A DNA stretch of 64,000 nucleotides. Origin: Norana najaformis (Eukaryota > Annelida > Clitellata > Crassiclitellata > Hormogastridae). The notes below the pieces were generated by a model. It made no database searches and was not told the origin of the DNA. It worked only from the letters and a program-made list of their open reading frames with translations. This document shows, piece after piece, positions 43,340 through 53,378 of the stretch. Within the stretch, counting starts at the first letter, position 1; every line of letters begins with the position of its first letter. The position numbers and the translations under genes were made by a program. The stretch covers positions 2,789,034-2,853,033 of the forward strand of contig OZ029922.1 of assembly GCA_964023275.1 (NCBI GenBank). The letters are read 5' to 3'.

Positions 43340-43680
43340 AAAGTTACCCTTTACATTTTAAAGTTACTTTACCTTTTGAACTTACTCACTACTCTTGAGT
43401 AAAATACAGTTATGTTGTACTGAACCTTTTACTAAAAGCATATTTATTGTTTACTTCACTTTTAGTTAAAGCATAATTAACGTTTACTTTACTTTTCTGT
43501 AAAAGTACAGTCAATTTTCATTTTAAACTTCAGTGAAAGTGAAACTAATTTTAATTTCACTTTTCAGTAAAAGCATGCTCTATGCTTCACTTCGAGTAAA
43601 ATTAAGTTACTTTTTACTTTACTTTTCAGTAAAATTAAAATGACTTTCTATTTACTTTCCATTCAGATAACTTCTTAATC
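43340..43680. repeat. TTTACTTTTCAGTAAAA array, 3' flank of lectin copy 3
   Basis: Same unit type and position as 33585-33930, about 75 bases beyond the stop codon in gene sense. Confidence 0.7.
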
Positions 43681-43753
43681 CACTTTTCAGTGGGATCATG
43701 GGTAGTTCTCTCTTTATCCATCGGTAAAAGTAGAGCTGCATTTTCTCTCCATT

Positions 43754-46700
43754 CTAGACATATTCGAGACGCCAATGCTGATTGACGGATCCCTTGTATC
43801 CATAAGACAGCACGGCAGCTCCGTCCTTCTGCTGGGCACCCTGGATATCCAGACACTCGCCCGTCTTGCTTATGATCCGGTTTCCTGCAAGGGTCCATTG
43901 TTGATAGTTGTGGTGCAGGAAAGGCATCACCCGCGCCTGAATACCACCTGCGCACAAATAACCTTATAAGGTAATGTAAGGCGAGGTGAGGTGAGGTGAG
44001 GTGAAGTGAGGTTAAGAAAAGTAAGGTAAGGTAAGGCAAGGCAAGGCAAGGTAACGTAAGGCAAGGTAAGGTCATAATGTGTTTCTGAAACCAAATTAAG
44101 GAAAGGAAGAGCGAGCATTAGCTGATTTCAAAATCGGATGCTTTAGATAAATAAATCATTAGCTAATGTTAGCTGTGCATAATAGTTAAGTGGTTGGCGT
44201 GGTATACACTGTCAGTCCTGTGGTGGTTGGTTCAAATCCCTGCCAGGACAGAAAGACTTTTCGAGATTTCTATCTAAATAGTCCTGAATAGTTTTTGGCT
44301 AGAATACGCATAATGTAATCTTAAGGCTTCTATAGCGCCAGTACAATAATGTACGCGAAAGCCCACCAACGCCAAATCACAAATATTGTCAACTATAGAT
44401 GATCATTTATTTGTTAAGTTACATTATATAACAGTTAATTATATTACAAGCTGCATGGATAATCTACAACTTGGGTCTTTGTGAGGTTAATGAAAGGCGC
44501 CATACAAATTTTCGATGCCTAGGCCTACACTTAGCAGCTGGCCTGGTTAGCTCATTGGTTAAAGCATAACCCAAGGCACCTCAGTGCATGAGGATGCCGG
44601 TTCGCAAACCAATAGTGACTATAATTCAGAGCCCCCATTCAAACGGGCAGCGATGGTGAAGGATCTTACCCGAAAAAATCATTGTAAATGAGCACGGTGA
44701 GGTCATAAGGTCGCTATATAAAGACATCTACATTTATATATATGTAAAGTGCTTTCAAGAACGTTATGCGAACCGGTTTCCTCTTGCACAGAGGTGTCTT
44801 GACGGAACGCTAATACCGAAGTAGCTATCCGGACAAGTGTCCGAAACGATTAAGACATACCTTGCGTTTCCAGAACCATGTCATTGAGAGCAGAATGTAT
44901 GACTCCCTGAGGGTCGAAGTACCACAGCTGGTTCTTGGCGACGGGACTCTTTTTCGGCCAGACGATGACCGGAGCACCGGCGCAAGAATTTCCTCCGCTG
45001 ATGTCCAGGACTTTGTTGTGCATTTCGCTGACGATTAAGAAATCACGTCTACGACGAATTCAGACAATCAAAACCAAGAATCAGATACACTCATATAAAA
45101 ACACACAGATAGCGTAAGGTACCGTGAAGAAAAGGTAAGGTAATGGAAGGTAGGAAATGGCAATGCAAGGTAAAACAAAGGAAGGTAAGGGAAGGTCATA
45201 GAACGTAAAGTAATAGAGTGTAAGGAAAGACAATTGATCGTAAAGTAATAGAAGGTAGGAGAAATAGTTAGTGGAAGGCAAGATATGATAAGGTAAGGTT
45301 AAGATAAGGTGGTATCATATTAGATAGGATAAAGGTGAGGGAGATAATACAAGTTAAGGTAAGGTAGATAGGGTAGGGTAGGGTAGTAAGCCTAAATCCA
45401 TCCTCATTATTCCCACGAACTATTAGTATGAAACTTCCGATATACATCCGTGTGTTTATATGTACCTATACATAGTAATATATTAATATATGTTAATATA
45501 TGCTTATAATTGCTTATCTTGGAAGGTCACATACCTCGAATACGGTTCTGTAAGTCCTGGTACATATTGAAAGTCAAACTGCTGATTAGTTCCTCCGTTT
45601 TGGTCCCAAGCGATCAGTTTTGCACCTGAACTTTTGTTTCCTCCTGGCATAATTTTTGTCCATGAAACACAACGAATTACACAGCTATTGCAAAAAGAGT
45701 GGAAGATTTCCCTTTCTCCCTTGTATTATTTTAATCATGAGTCCCCTACATTGCACATACAAGAGAAACGAACTGTCTTATATAACAATCCATTGACGAT
45801 TCAGATCATAATTTCATTTGCTCCATATAAGGAAAGCCTGTTCAGCGTTAAGTTGATGTCTTTGTCATCCCGGCGTTCCACCAAAATGTTCTTAAACCTC
45901 AAACTAATCGAATCCAATTTAATGAATAATATAGCGCCTTTTAAGTATATCTCAAAAGCGATTAACTTGCCAGCCTCAGTGGTGTTAAAGTTTACTAGCT
46001 CAACTGTATGCAAATAATGTTCAGATAACTGGAAAAGTCACCACTGGCGGGTTTTTGCACACACGTAGAACCCAACCAACGGAGTCCCATTACAACCAGA
46101 GTTGACAATGAACAATAACCCAATCCAACGTAATCCAATCAAATTCAATCAATCCCAATCCAACCCAACCGTATCCAATTTAATCCATTCCAATGTTACC
46201 TTACTAATCTAACCTATCCTAACCTAATCTGATGACATCTATAGAGTCGTTTTCAAAATGCACAAAACACCTATCAATCAATCAATCAGTGATCCCATCA
46301 AGTGCATACCCGCCACATCGATGACTCGGTGGAGCGCGTGACGGTTGCGGATGGTGGTGCCATAGCGCTCCCACAGTTGATTAGGATTTCCCGGATAGTT
46401 TGGATTGACGACGAGAGTGTCACCTACCGAGACAACGAAGACAACCACTTGTTAATGGCCACCTGCTATGAAAAGGAGAACTAGTAACTAGGATACAGTG
46501 CAGTCAATCATTCTGGCTGAGAACAAACTCTACCATAACTTACATGGAATCTCACATGATTTTTCTCATATGATAATTATCGTCATCGTCATCATGGTGA
46601 AGATAATCATCATCGTCGTCGTCATCATCATTGTCAGCATCATCATCTTAGTCACCACAGCACTGTATCAAGTCTCAAGTAACCTGATATTAATGATGAT

Positions 46701-48941
46701 GAAGCCGACGACGACGACGACAATGGTGATATTGGTAATAATGTTGATGACAATAACCTGATATTGGTGGTGATGACATGGTGAAGATAATTGTCTTTAT
46801 CATCGTACTTGTCGTCTCAACGTATGTATTCATCATCATAATAATAGCCGTCACCATCATGATCGTTATTATCGAAATTACAGTCATCATCATCACAATT
46901 ATCGTAATCATTATCATCAAAATATGTAATGATGATTGCTTTATGCTGAGAGTCTGACCTGCGAGATCCAGACATTGTCCGGTTGCCTTGGATCGAATTG
47001 TTCCAGTCATTGGGTCGTCGTACCAGAGCTGGTTGTTCCATTCGTTCCAGTTCTTCATTGGCCAAGCGATGACCCTCGCTCCAGGACTGCTACTTCCGCC
47101 TTCGACGTCAAGCACCAGGTTACTCAGACGGCTTTTGATCAGGTAGTAGGTCTTCGGCGCTGAACTTGGGTAGGCCATTCCTATACAAATCAAACAACAT
47201 CTATGTTATAGACGAAGAATGCGAAGATATAGAATAAACTGAAGAAGTAGTAGTAGTTGTTGTTGTTGTAGAAGAAGAAGAAGAAGAAGAAAGCGAAGAA
47301 GAAGAAGAAAAAGAAGAAGCAAAAACAGAAGTAGTAGTAATAGTAGTAGTAGCATTCCAAGAATGAGAAGAAGAATAATGCAAGGAGGGAGGAGGAGGAG
47401 AACCCGGAGGAAGAGGAGTCGAAGGGCAGTCCATTAAACTAAACATGAGAAGAAGTAATGGGTATGAATTGTTAGCGACTTCGTTTTCTAATCTTCGGCA
47501 TGTGTGGTCGGGTAGCCAGTACTCTCCCTCGCCACCTGATCTTCTCACTGACAATTTTTGGTCAGTGTACTCATTTCATACAGCTGAATGAACAAATGAA
47601 TGATTGGAGTCCCCAAAGGACTTCTTGGGGAGGACATATATAGGGTGGACAAGAGCAAACTTTGTGGCGAAATATAGCTTCAATGGGAATCTGAGCCAGA
47701 CTGGTAATTTCCCTTTCCCCAACATCTGGCACCTGAAAATTTATATAGCGCCTGCTAAGAACCTCTTGCAGGCGCTCCTTGTCAGCCTAAGCGAGGTCAC
47801 AGTTCGATGAGAACGAAAATTGGGTGGCAATGAGGGTGTGCAGGGGCGAATGCATACCGGAGTAGACCTACCGTTGATAATAAATGCCCCAGAAACTTCG
47901 TAATCGAAATCGTAAACTCGAAATTTCTAAAGCGCAGCTTAAGAGCTAAGTGAAGTACAGGGCACCAGCTTATTCATGAGCGCTGCGTCAAGTCAGTGGG
48001 TTATCCAAAGATGCCATGTCAAGAAAGTCCGGTCGCCAAGAGACCACAGAGAGGAGGGGTATCGGTTACCCTAAGTAAACCTCAGGTAAGTTAATTAATA
48101 AATCTGATACCTGGATAAGATGGAGCAGGGTATCCGGACACGGGATATCCGCCAGGAGCAGGATATCCGCCAGGAACAGGATATCCGCCTGGAACAGGAT
48201 ATCCACCGTAAGGATTCTAAAACCAGGAAAACGTCATTGTCAATTGACAAGCTAAACTGTTGTGCACCGGAGTTTTTAAATTTCGTAAGAAAAAACTTCG
48301 GTAAAAAGACGATATATGAATAGCCTTATACGTACATATATGGTGCAAAATTATGAACTTTGTTTTTAATACATACACATATAGTTATTAGATTGTTGAT
48401 TTCAATCGTTTTCATAGTCATTGTTAAGTTTTGTGTTTTCTCTTTCGTTTTAGGCACAACCGGTAAATATGTGGCAAAGTATGTATACAGGCCCCTATGT
48501 GTATCTGTATGCATGTATTTATGTAAGTACAGTGTTTATGTACGTATGTATGCATGCATGTATGTATGTACTCATGTATGTATGTATGCACGTATGTGTT
48601 ATGTATATATATGTAGATATGTATGCATGTATGCATGTATGTAAGCATACGCGTATGTATGATGCACAGATATATAATGCATGTACATATGTATATAGTA
48701 TCTAGCTTGTGTATGCAAGTGTGCACATATTGTGTATATGTATTTTTGCATTCTAATATAGCCTTAATTTTTTAGTTACTTAAAAATAATTTTTGGCAGA
48801 AATAATTTTATTTACAATTAATACACAATTTCTTTGGTTTCTTTAGTTTAAACTATGCAACGACCGGTAGATTGAAATAAGTTGTATCTAAGTTTCATGT
48901 TTAAGATGTTACGAATTTTTATGGCTTACCGGATAAGCCAT
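43754..48941 (-). CDS. GYP-repeat leader plus tandem ricin-type lectin, complete
   Basis: Predicted multivalent sugar-binding protein of 314 aa. Exons in transcript order: 48930-48941, 48111-48216, 46959-47180, 46310-46423, 45535-45643, 44861-45048, 43754-43947. They total 945 nt; phases 0-1-1-1-2-1 agree throughout and all introns are GT-AG. Exon 1 encodes only MAYP. Exon 2 (residues 5-39) is a repeat of GGYPVP/GGYPAP units. Residues about 51-188 form trefoil 1 (NQLWYDD, NQLWERY, NQQFDF); 189-314 form trefoil 2 (NQLWYF, QQWTLA, NQHWRLEY), three QxW-type motifs each. There is no signal peptide or membrane segment, so it is cytosolic or exported non-classically. The Pro/Gly/Tyr leader before a lectin recalls galectin-3 in plan, not in homology. 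The start context cgaacATGG is good. The exact sugar is unknown. Confidence 0.88.
43975..44080 (+). repeat. GGTAAGG/GGTGAGG short repeat
   Basis: aaggtaatgtaaggcgaggt and similar words lie just upstream (gene sense) of exon E of copy 3. On the sense strand it is a CTTACC/CCTCAC pyrimidine-rich run leading to the acceptor. Confidence 0.7.
44180..44275 (+). repeat. SINE, group D, head fragment
   Basis: taagtggttggcgtggtata and box B ggttggttcaaatccctgcc match the head at 34375, then truncate at cttttcgagatttc. Confidence 0.6.
44280..44345 (-). repeat. LINE tail remnant
   Basis: atcttaaggcttctatagcg-type sequence (44319-44338) is the reverse GGCGCTATAGAAG tag. Confidence 0.35.
44535..44745 (+). 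repeat. tRNA-derived SINE, group A, head preserved
   Basis: Head: ggcctggttagctcattggt (box A) and gatgccggttcgcaaaccaa (box B). Body: aacgggcagcgatggtgaag. End: taaggtcgctatataaagac, with tail acatctacatttatata. This copy shows the tRNA origin of group A most clearly. Confidence 0.8.
45110..45400 (+). repeat. GGTAAGG/GGAAGG short repeat
   Basis: aggtaaggtaatggaaggta-type words run for about 280 bases in the intron between exons C and D of copy 3. Copy 2 has only a stub at 35636-35656, so the array expanded or shrank after duplication. Confidence 0.75.
45920..46015 (-). repeat. SINE/LINE end with ATATAGCGCC tag
   Basis: Counterpart of 36385-36485. The frame MNNIAPFKYISKAINL that crosses it is repeat-derived. 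Confidence 0.5.
46110..46300 (-). repeat. (AATCC)n tract plus LINE tail beside exon B
   Basis: Counterpart of 36575-36765. The tag atctatagagtcg lies within about 70 bases of the exon B donor. Confidence 0.55.
46560..46935 (+). repeat. (ATC/GTC)n microsatellite
   Basis: Trinucleotide repeat in the intron after exon A of copy 3. Confidence 0.85.
47210..47430 (-). repeat. polypurine/polypyrimidine tract before exon A, copy 3
   Basis: (GAA)n, (GTA)n and GGAGG runs on the plus strand give a C/T-rich tract of about 200 bases just upstream of the exon A acceptor on the lectin sense strand. It is conserved in position with 37620-37845. Confidence 0.8.
47735..47830 (-). repeat. SINE/LINE end, group E
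   Basis: atttatatagcgcctgctaa, gcaggcgctcctt and gcgaggtcacagttc. Related to 54515-54600 in layout. Confidence 0.5.
47895..48065 (-). repeat. LINE 3' end, intron 2 of lectin copy 3
   Basis: aatcgaaatcgtaaactcga, caccagcttattcatgagcg and caagtcagtgggttatcc are the reverse of a diverged variant of the common LINE 3' end. The same variant is at 53895-54065. Confidence 0.65.
48470..48735 (+). repeat. (ATGT/ATGC)n microsatellite, intron 1 of lectin copy 3
   Basis: Imperfect tetranucleotide repeat. Frames crossing it on both strands are artefacts. Confidence 0.85.
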
Positions 48942-49244
48942 GTTCGTCTGCTAATCTGTTTACTTCTGAAACAAAATTTACAATCAACGTTACATCAGAT
49001 GAATTTGTATAGCGCCAGAAGCCTTTGGCAACTTCTATAAAAGTTAAGATTCATAAAAATCGGAAAATGCAAGAAACGAATTCACTGTTCAGGGGAATTT
49101 CAGAGAAGTTTCAAAGCGCATAATAGACGGGTTACAAAAGGGAATAGTCTGACTGCGATTTGACTATGAGGTCATAGTTAACCAGATATGAATCGCTACA
49201 TATACTGGTATTGGCCAGCTTTATGCGTTTATGCGCACATGCAT
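48942..49244. promoter_or_regulatory. presumed 5' flank of lectin copy 3
   Basis: This lies immediately upstream (gene sense) of the MAYP start codon. A LINE-type tag (tttgtatagcgccagaagcc) occurs at about 49006-49025. No TATA box or initiator can be assigned with confidence. Confidence 0.3.
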
Positions 49245-49515
49245 GCAGGGTGGTCTATCGATAATGCGTTTGGTCAATGATCATGCGGTTGCGGGTTCGA
49301 CACCGTGTAACGACCCTGATGGGCAAGTTGTTTGCGCACACGTGCCTCTGTCACCAAGCAGTGGAATTTGATATCGGCATAAACTGGAAGTAAACGGCAA
49401 GTCTTGCGATGCACCGGCCCCGTGTCCAGGACCTTTTGATTCATCCATTGTCGGCTCAAGGGCCTAAAGAAAAGAAAATGTGTGCCTCCCCTACGTCTCA
49501 TTTGTGGGATATGGG
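49245..49515 (+). repeat. tRNA-derived SINE, group B, best copy
   Basis: Head with box-A-like ggtctatcgataatgcg and box B gttgcgggttcgacaccg. Body: cacacgtgcctctgtcacca, gcgatgcaccggccccgtgt and ccaggacc. End: gggcctaaagaaaagaaaat, then tgggatatgggata. Confidence 0.8.
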
Positions 49516-50489
49516 ATAGCTTACATACATACAGCATACGTGCGTTTATGTATTTATATATATACACATGCTGTAGACACAGCCATACGGACATATCTGC
49601 ATGTGTGAATATAAGTATGTACGTATGTTTATACATATGTATATATCTGAATATTTGCATAGCACGTGTGCATTTACGAATGCAAATATCCGCATTACCA
49701 TGCCTGTCAGCAGAGCCAACATATAGACGAGTCAGTCTTAAGCATTAGTCTGACACGGCATAGACCCACTCAGAATAGAAATTAGAAAATGAGCAGGCTC
49801 CAGACCATACGTTCACTGTAGTGAAAAAGTTGTCAAAACAATGAGGGTTTAACTTTCTGTACAGTCACTATAGAAAAACGTGCGGGGGATACATTTACAT
49901 TTCGAAGAGATTAAGCCTTTGCTCAAGTAAAGTTGCCTAAGGAAATCTGGGACACAGACAAAGGACAAGATCAGTGACCTGCAAGCTTCGAGCAGCGCGG
50001 CCTGACAAAAGTCATAAAACCGACACGGAAGAGGAAAATGAAGCTATACTGTAGCAGGTGAAGCGTAACACACGACAAGTTAGAGAATAAAAATTGTTCA
50101 AGTTTTTAAAGGATAACTTATGACAGCCAGGGCCGTAGATGTTTAACGACCTCTTTAGTTTTATTGTCATGCTGTATATTGCGCTCTTAAAAGAAATGCA
50201 TGGAATCAGCAGACACTAATGTGCATGTGAGACATAGGAGGATCTTGAAAGGTGCTATGCAAATGTTCGGATACACGCATACATTCATACAATCCTGCAT
50301 CCACCACTGGCCACTGATATCCATGATAGCCAACAGGACATAACATCGTCATTTAGCAACATCTGAAAATGTTGACCCTTGCCCGGCGATACAGAAGCGA
50401 AGTCTTCAAGTCGAATGTATACACACTCACCGAATATAGAACCTATGCAGCTCACTCATCAACAATTAATAATTACAGTATGTAAGGCT
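49516..50489. other. gene-free stretch
   Basis: No exon was recognised. A (TA)n/(ATGT)n patch is at about 49550-49650. A partial group A-like end (agaaaaacgtgcgggggata followed by catttacattt) is at about 49870-49900. Confidence 0.35.
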
Positions 50490-50660
50490 ATAATTAGATA
50501 TATATCCATGTAGTGTGCACATCGTATATGCATCTTCTCCCTACATAGTCCACGCATATAGTCTAAGCGTGCTGTGTGTGATTGCGTGTGTGACAGAGGG
50601 TGTTATTGTACATGTGTGATTGTGTGCAACTTACCATGTTTGCTTATTGCATGCAAGATA
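50490..50660. repeat. duplicate of 40448-40615
   Basis: Shares several 15-25 base words with 40448-40615 in the same order and orientation. Likely right edge of the lectin duplication unit. Confidence 0.65.
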
Positions 50661-50689
50661 ATTGGCAATCCCTGGTTTTAAGGCAGACA

Positions 50690-50960
50690 GACAGAGGGAC
50701 GGCTACGGTGGACGGCGTCTAGAACTGGACTGGCGTGAAAGATGCGGAGAAGAGGAGGAATCAGAACAGTGTCTTTGAAAAGGAAATGCCTCAGCTTCGA
50801 GTGAAATGCCTGCGCAGAAATTGCAAAGGGTGACCAGTTGGATAGAATGTAAGATGGGTCAGATGGTTGTCACAGATCTGGCAGGAGTTTATTAAAATCG
50901 AAGAACACGGGAGCGACTGTTGAGAATTCGAGAATTTGAGAAGCGTGAATCATTCGGAGA
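50690..50960 (-). repeat. LINE 3'-end fragment
   Basis: On the minus strand: cagatctgtgacaaccatct, atttctgcgcaggcatttca, then ctcgaagctgaggc. This is the terminal ORF2 segment of the common LINE, truncated before the usual tag. Confidence 0.65.
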
Positions 50961-50963
50961 GCA

Positions 50964-51136
50964 CATGCGGTTCATACCCAGCCAGTCTGCAAAGCGTCAT
51001 CACCAGCGAGATGAAGAGTCAACGGTACTGAACCGGAGACACGCTTCAGTGGCCGTGAATAAACAATGCTTATGAACCGAAGGCACGCTTCAGTGGAGAA
51101 CTGTTGACTCTTCATCTCGCTGGTCATGAACCGCAT
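50964..51136. repeat. foldback (inverted-repeat) element
   Basis: A perfect 21-bp inverted repeat is present: 51003-51023 (ccagcgagatgaagagtcaac) against 51103-51123. It is flanked by an 11-bp outer inverted repeat (atgcggttcat at 50965-50975 against 51126-51136). Inside, the word cacgcttcagtgg occurs twice in direct orientation. No transposase; a MITE-like or rearrangement origin is possible. Confidence 0.7.
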
Positions 51137-51299
51137 AACCTTGTCCTAGAAGAAGTTAGGGCGGTTAGCCTAATTCCTGTGTATCAAAGAAACCATTTCA
51201 CAGCAGTTCATTATTCTTCCGCTACAATCTAAACAGAATTTGCATCGCAAAGAATGGTATTTAAGTATACGACACCAGATAATCTCAAGCCCTAAAAAG

Positions 51300-51560
51300 G
51301 ATCGGCATATGAATGTAAATGTAGCTCGACCCTGCTCATTTTTCAATGAATTAATCGGGTAAGATCTTTCACCACCCTTGCCCGTTTGAATGGACGCCAC
51401 ACCATTTAAGGTCCCCGTGTACGGAATTGCTATCCTGTAATGTTTTCTAATAGTTTCCTGTCTTGGTAATATTCTGTCTTTCTGATAATCTTGTCTATCG
51501 GATGTACAACTAACGCGGGTTCGTTTGCGCTGTGCATAGACGTAGGGGGCCTCAATTACG
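51300..51560 (-). repeat. SINE, group A, long variant
   Basis: On the minus strand: ttagttgtacatccgataga, ggatagcaattccgtacacg, aacgggcaagggtggtgaaa, gagcagggtcgagctac, then an acatttacattc tail. Confidence 0.7.
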
Positions 51561-51589
51561 TCCGCGCACAATGCTCGTTTTAAATTATT

Positions 51590-51664
51590 TGATTGTAAAT
51601 GTAAATGTTTTTTCTATAGCAACCGTATGGCCTCGACCGTGCTCATTTTTCAATGAATTAATCG
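51590..51664 (-). repeat. SINE, group A, 3' fragment
   Basis: ttttctatagcaaccgtatg and gcctcgaccgtgctcatttt are the reverse of the group A end. Confidence 0.65.
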
Positions 51665-51945
51665 GCATATGAGGGCGGGAGGCCAGTCCTTGGTACGGGT
51701 CCGGATTTACCCAACCTCACCGAATCGCATCAAATTTTACCTGATCACAACCTCTTTCTCACCGTAATCTTGCCACCGACGGTGCACGGTCGATGTACTC
51801 ATTTCATAGCCGAATTAGCTAGGTGTGGACGCAAGTCGAGCAGAAATCTCGAAAAATCTTAATACCTTTGCTGGGACCTCAACTCCAACCCCTGGGTTGA
51901 CAGTCAATCACTCTAACCACTAAATTTGCAGCCTTAGATAACGGA
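51665..51945 (-). repeat. tRNA-derived SINE, group D
   Basis: On the minus strand the head has a box-B-like gttggagttgaggtcccagc and the body continues to gtacatcgaccgtgcaccgt. It abuts the group A fragment, forming a SINE cluster. Confidence 0.65.
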
Positions 51946-51974
51946 CAGCAAACTGACTTCAATTCATTATCGTA

Positions 51975-52165
51975 ATCGTAATCTCGAGATTTCTACAGCG
52001 CCCAACGAAAGCCACGTCACGGGGAACAGCTTATTCACAGTCGCTCAGTCAAAACAAAATTCATAGGCAAAAAGGGTTCGGTTCCAGGTCAAGATCCAAG
52101 ACACAAGGCAGAGAGACAGCATGGCAGCTACGGTGGGTGATGCTTAGGATTGGATCGGAATTAAG
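51975..52165 (-). repeat. LINE 3' end
   Basis: tcgtaatcgtaatctcgaga, tttctacagcgcccaacgaa, cagcttattcacagtcgctc and ggttccaggtcaagatccaa are the exact reverse order of the common LINE 3' end. Confidence 0.8.
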
Positions 52166-52686
52166 TTAGATTGCAGATAAATAAAGGGGCGTAATGTGCC
52201 CTACAAAATTAATTATTACAGGGGCGAGAACACAGAGCATAAACTGAATACACCAGCTTACCGATGTCTGCTGCAAAGATGGCAGAACAGTCCACGCTGA
52301 TTCAACAACCAATCAATAATTGACTCGACAGTCTTATCAAAATAATCGGCTAAAGTCCACTGCTAATGTCTGATGGAAAACTGATATGCATTCACATGGC
52401 TGAGTGCTACAGGGTATTATATGTGTAACGCATATATATATGTATGTGTGTATATATATATGTATGTGTGTATGTACATATATATATATATATGTATATA
52501 TCACGCTCGATGATACCAAGCAGAAATAATTTACTTTATATGCATGTAACTATTCTATGCACTTGAGTGTGGGTTGTGCATGCCCCGTCTGAATGCAACG
52601 CTTTGTTACAGTTGTGCGGGAAAGGGGGCGGAGCTAGACAACCAGTATCTAGTTTCGTTTTTGCGAAAATAACCCCAAGCCACTTG
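52166..52686. other. gene-free stretch
   Basis: A (TA)n/(TGTG)n microsatellite lies at 52430-52502. Otherwise nothing was recognised. Confidence 0.4.
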
Positions 52687-52749
52687 CTAATAGGATTTCC
52701 CAAAAGATTCTTCAACCTTGTCCTCTGAGTCTCCTTTCTTGGCCCTTGC
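52687..52749 (-). CDS. possible orphan terminal exon
   Basis: On the minus strand an acceptor-like gacgttgcag is followed by an open 20-codon stretch beginning ARAKKGDSEDKVEE and ending GKSY, then TAG. The acidic/basic composition looks protein-like. No partner exon with a matching phase-0 donor was identified to the right, where a LINE intervenes. It may be chance. Confidence 0.2.
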   Translation of the reverse strand, partial: ARAKKGDSEDKVEESFGKSY

Positions 52750-52794
52750 CTGCAACGTCACATAAAACATATTGAAGCTATAATATAATAACAA

Positions 52795-53378
52795 TAGCCT
52801 TAAATCACTACACTAGCTTAAAAAACCTGAACGAATCGAGTTCAAAGTTCCATCACTTACCTACAACACACTTCAATCTTCCCAACCCTCCAATCTTCGT
52901 CAGTTATTTACAATACAACCGCTTCGCTCAACCCGCTCTTCTTCTGCCCTAACATTTCTCCGCCATCCCGTTACCTCATCCTTGAAATTTGGTAATCGCT
53001 CCACAGCCAGAGCTGCCCCACCACTCTGGAATAAATTCACCAAGAACTGCGACAGTTTTCTGACTCATCATACAAACTCATCGACACTCCACCGCTTGCA
53101 ATTTCTCCTTCGGCCTTTCACTCAAAGCTGAAAACATTTCTCTTTCACAGATGCTATTCTGACACCCCTTCTTCCACTTATCTCTGCTCTCCAACCCTAA
53201 ACACCACCACCCGTAGCTGCCACGCTGTCTCTCCGTCTGACTTTTGGATCCTGACCTGGAACCGAACCCTTTTGCCTATCGATTTTGTTTTGGCTGAGCG
53301 CCTGTGAATAAGCTGGTCCCCGTGACGTGGCTTTCGTTGGGCGCTGTAGAAATCTCGAAATTCCGATTACGATGTGCT
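52795..53378 (+). repeat. LINE ORF2 C-terminus and 3' end
   Basis: KLKNLNESSSKFHHLPTTHF-type remnant, then a LWNKFTKNCDSFLTHHTNSS-like part in several frames. It is followed by ggatcctgacctggaaccga, gctgagcgcctgtgaataag and the tag gggcgctgtagaaatctcga with an attccgattacgat tail. Confidence 0.8.

Larger units (their letters stand above)
41740..47580. repeat. tandem duplication, unit carrying lectin copy 3
   Basis: Collinear with 31985-37975. Both carry the same microsatellites, 3'-flank array and exons. Confidence 0.8.

Noticed and set aside
45634-46017. 127-codon plus-strand frame between lectin exons
   Set aside because: It crosses a repeat end also found at 41380 and 36390; no splice or start support.
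48120-48323. Plus-strand frame with a repeated R-Q-E-Q-D-I motif
   Set aside because: It is the antisense shadow of the GYP-repeat exon 48111-48216, whose minus-strand reading has matching splice sites and phases.
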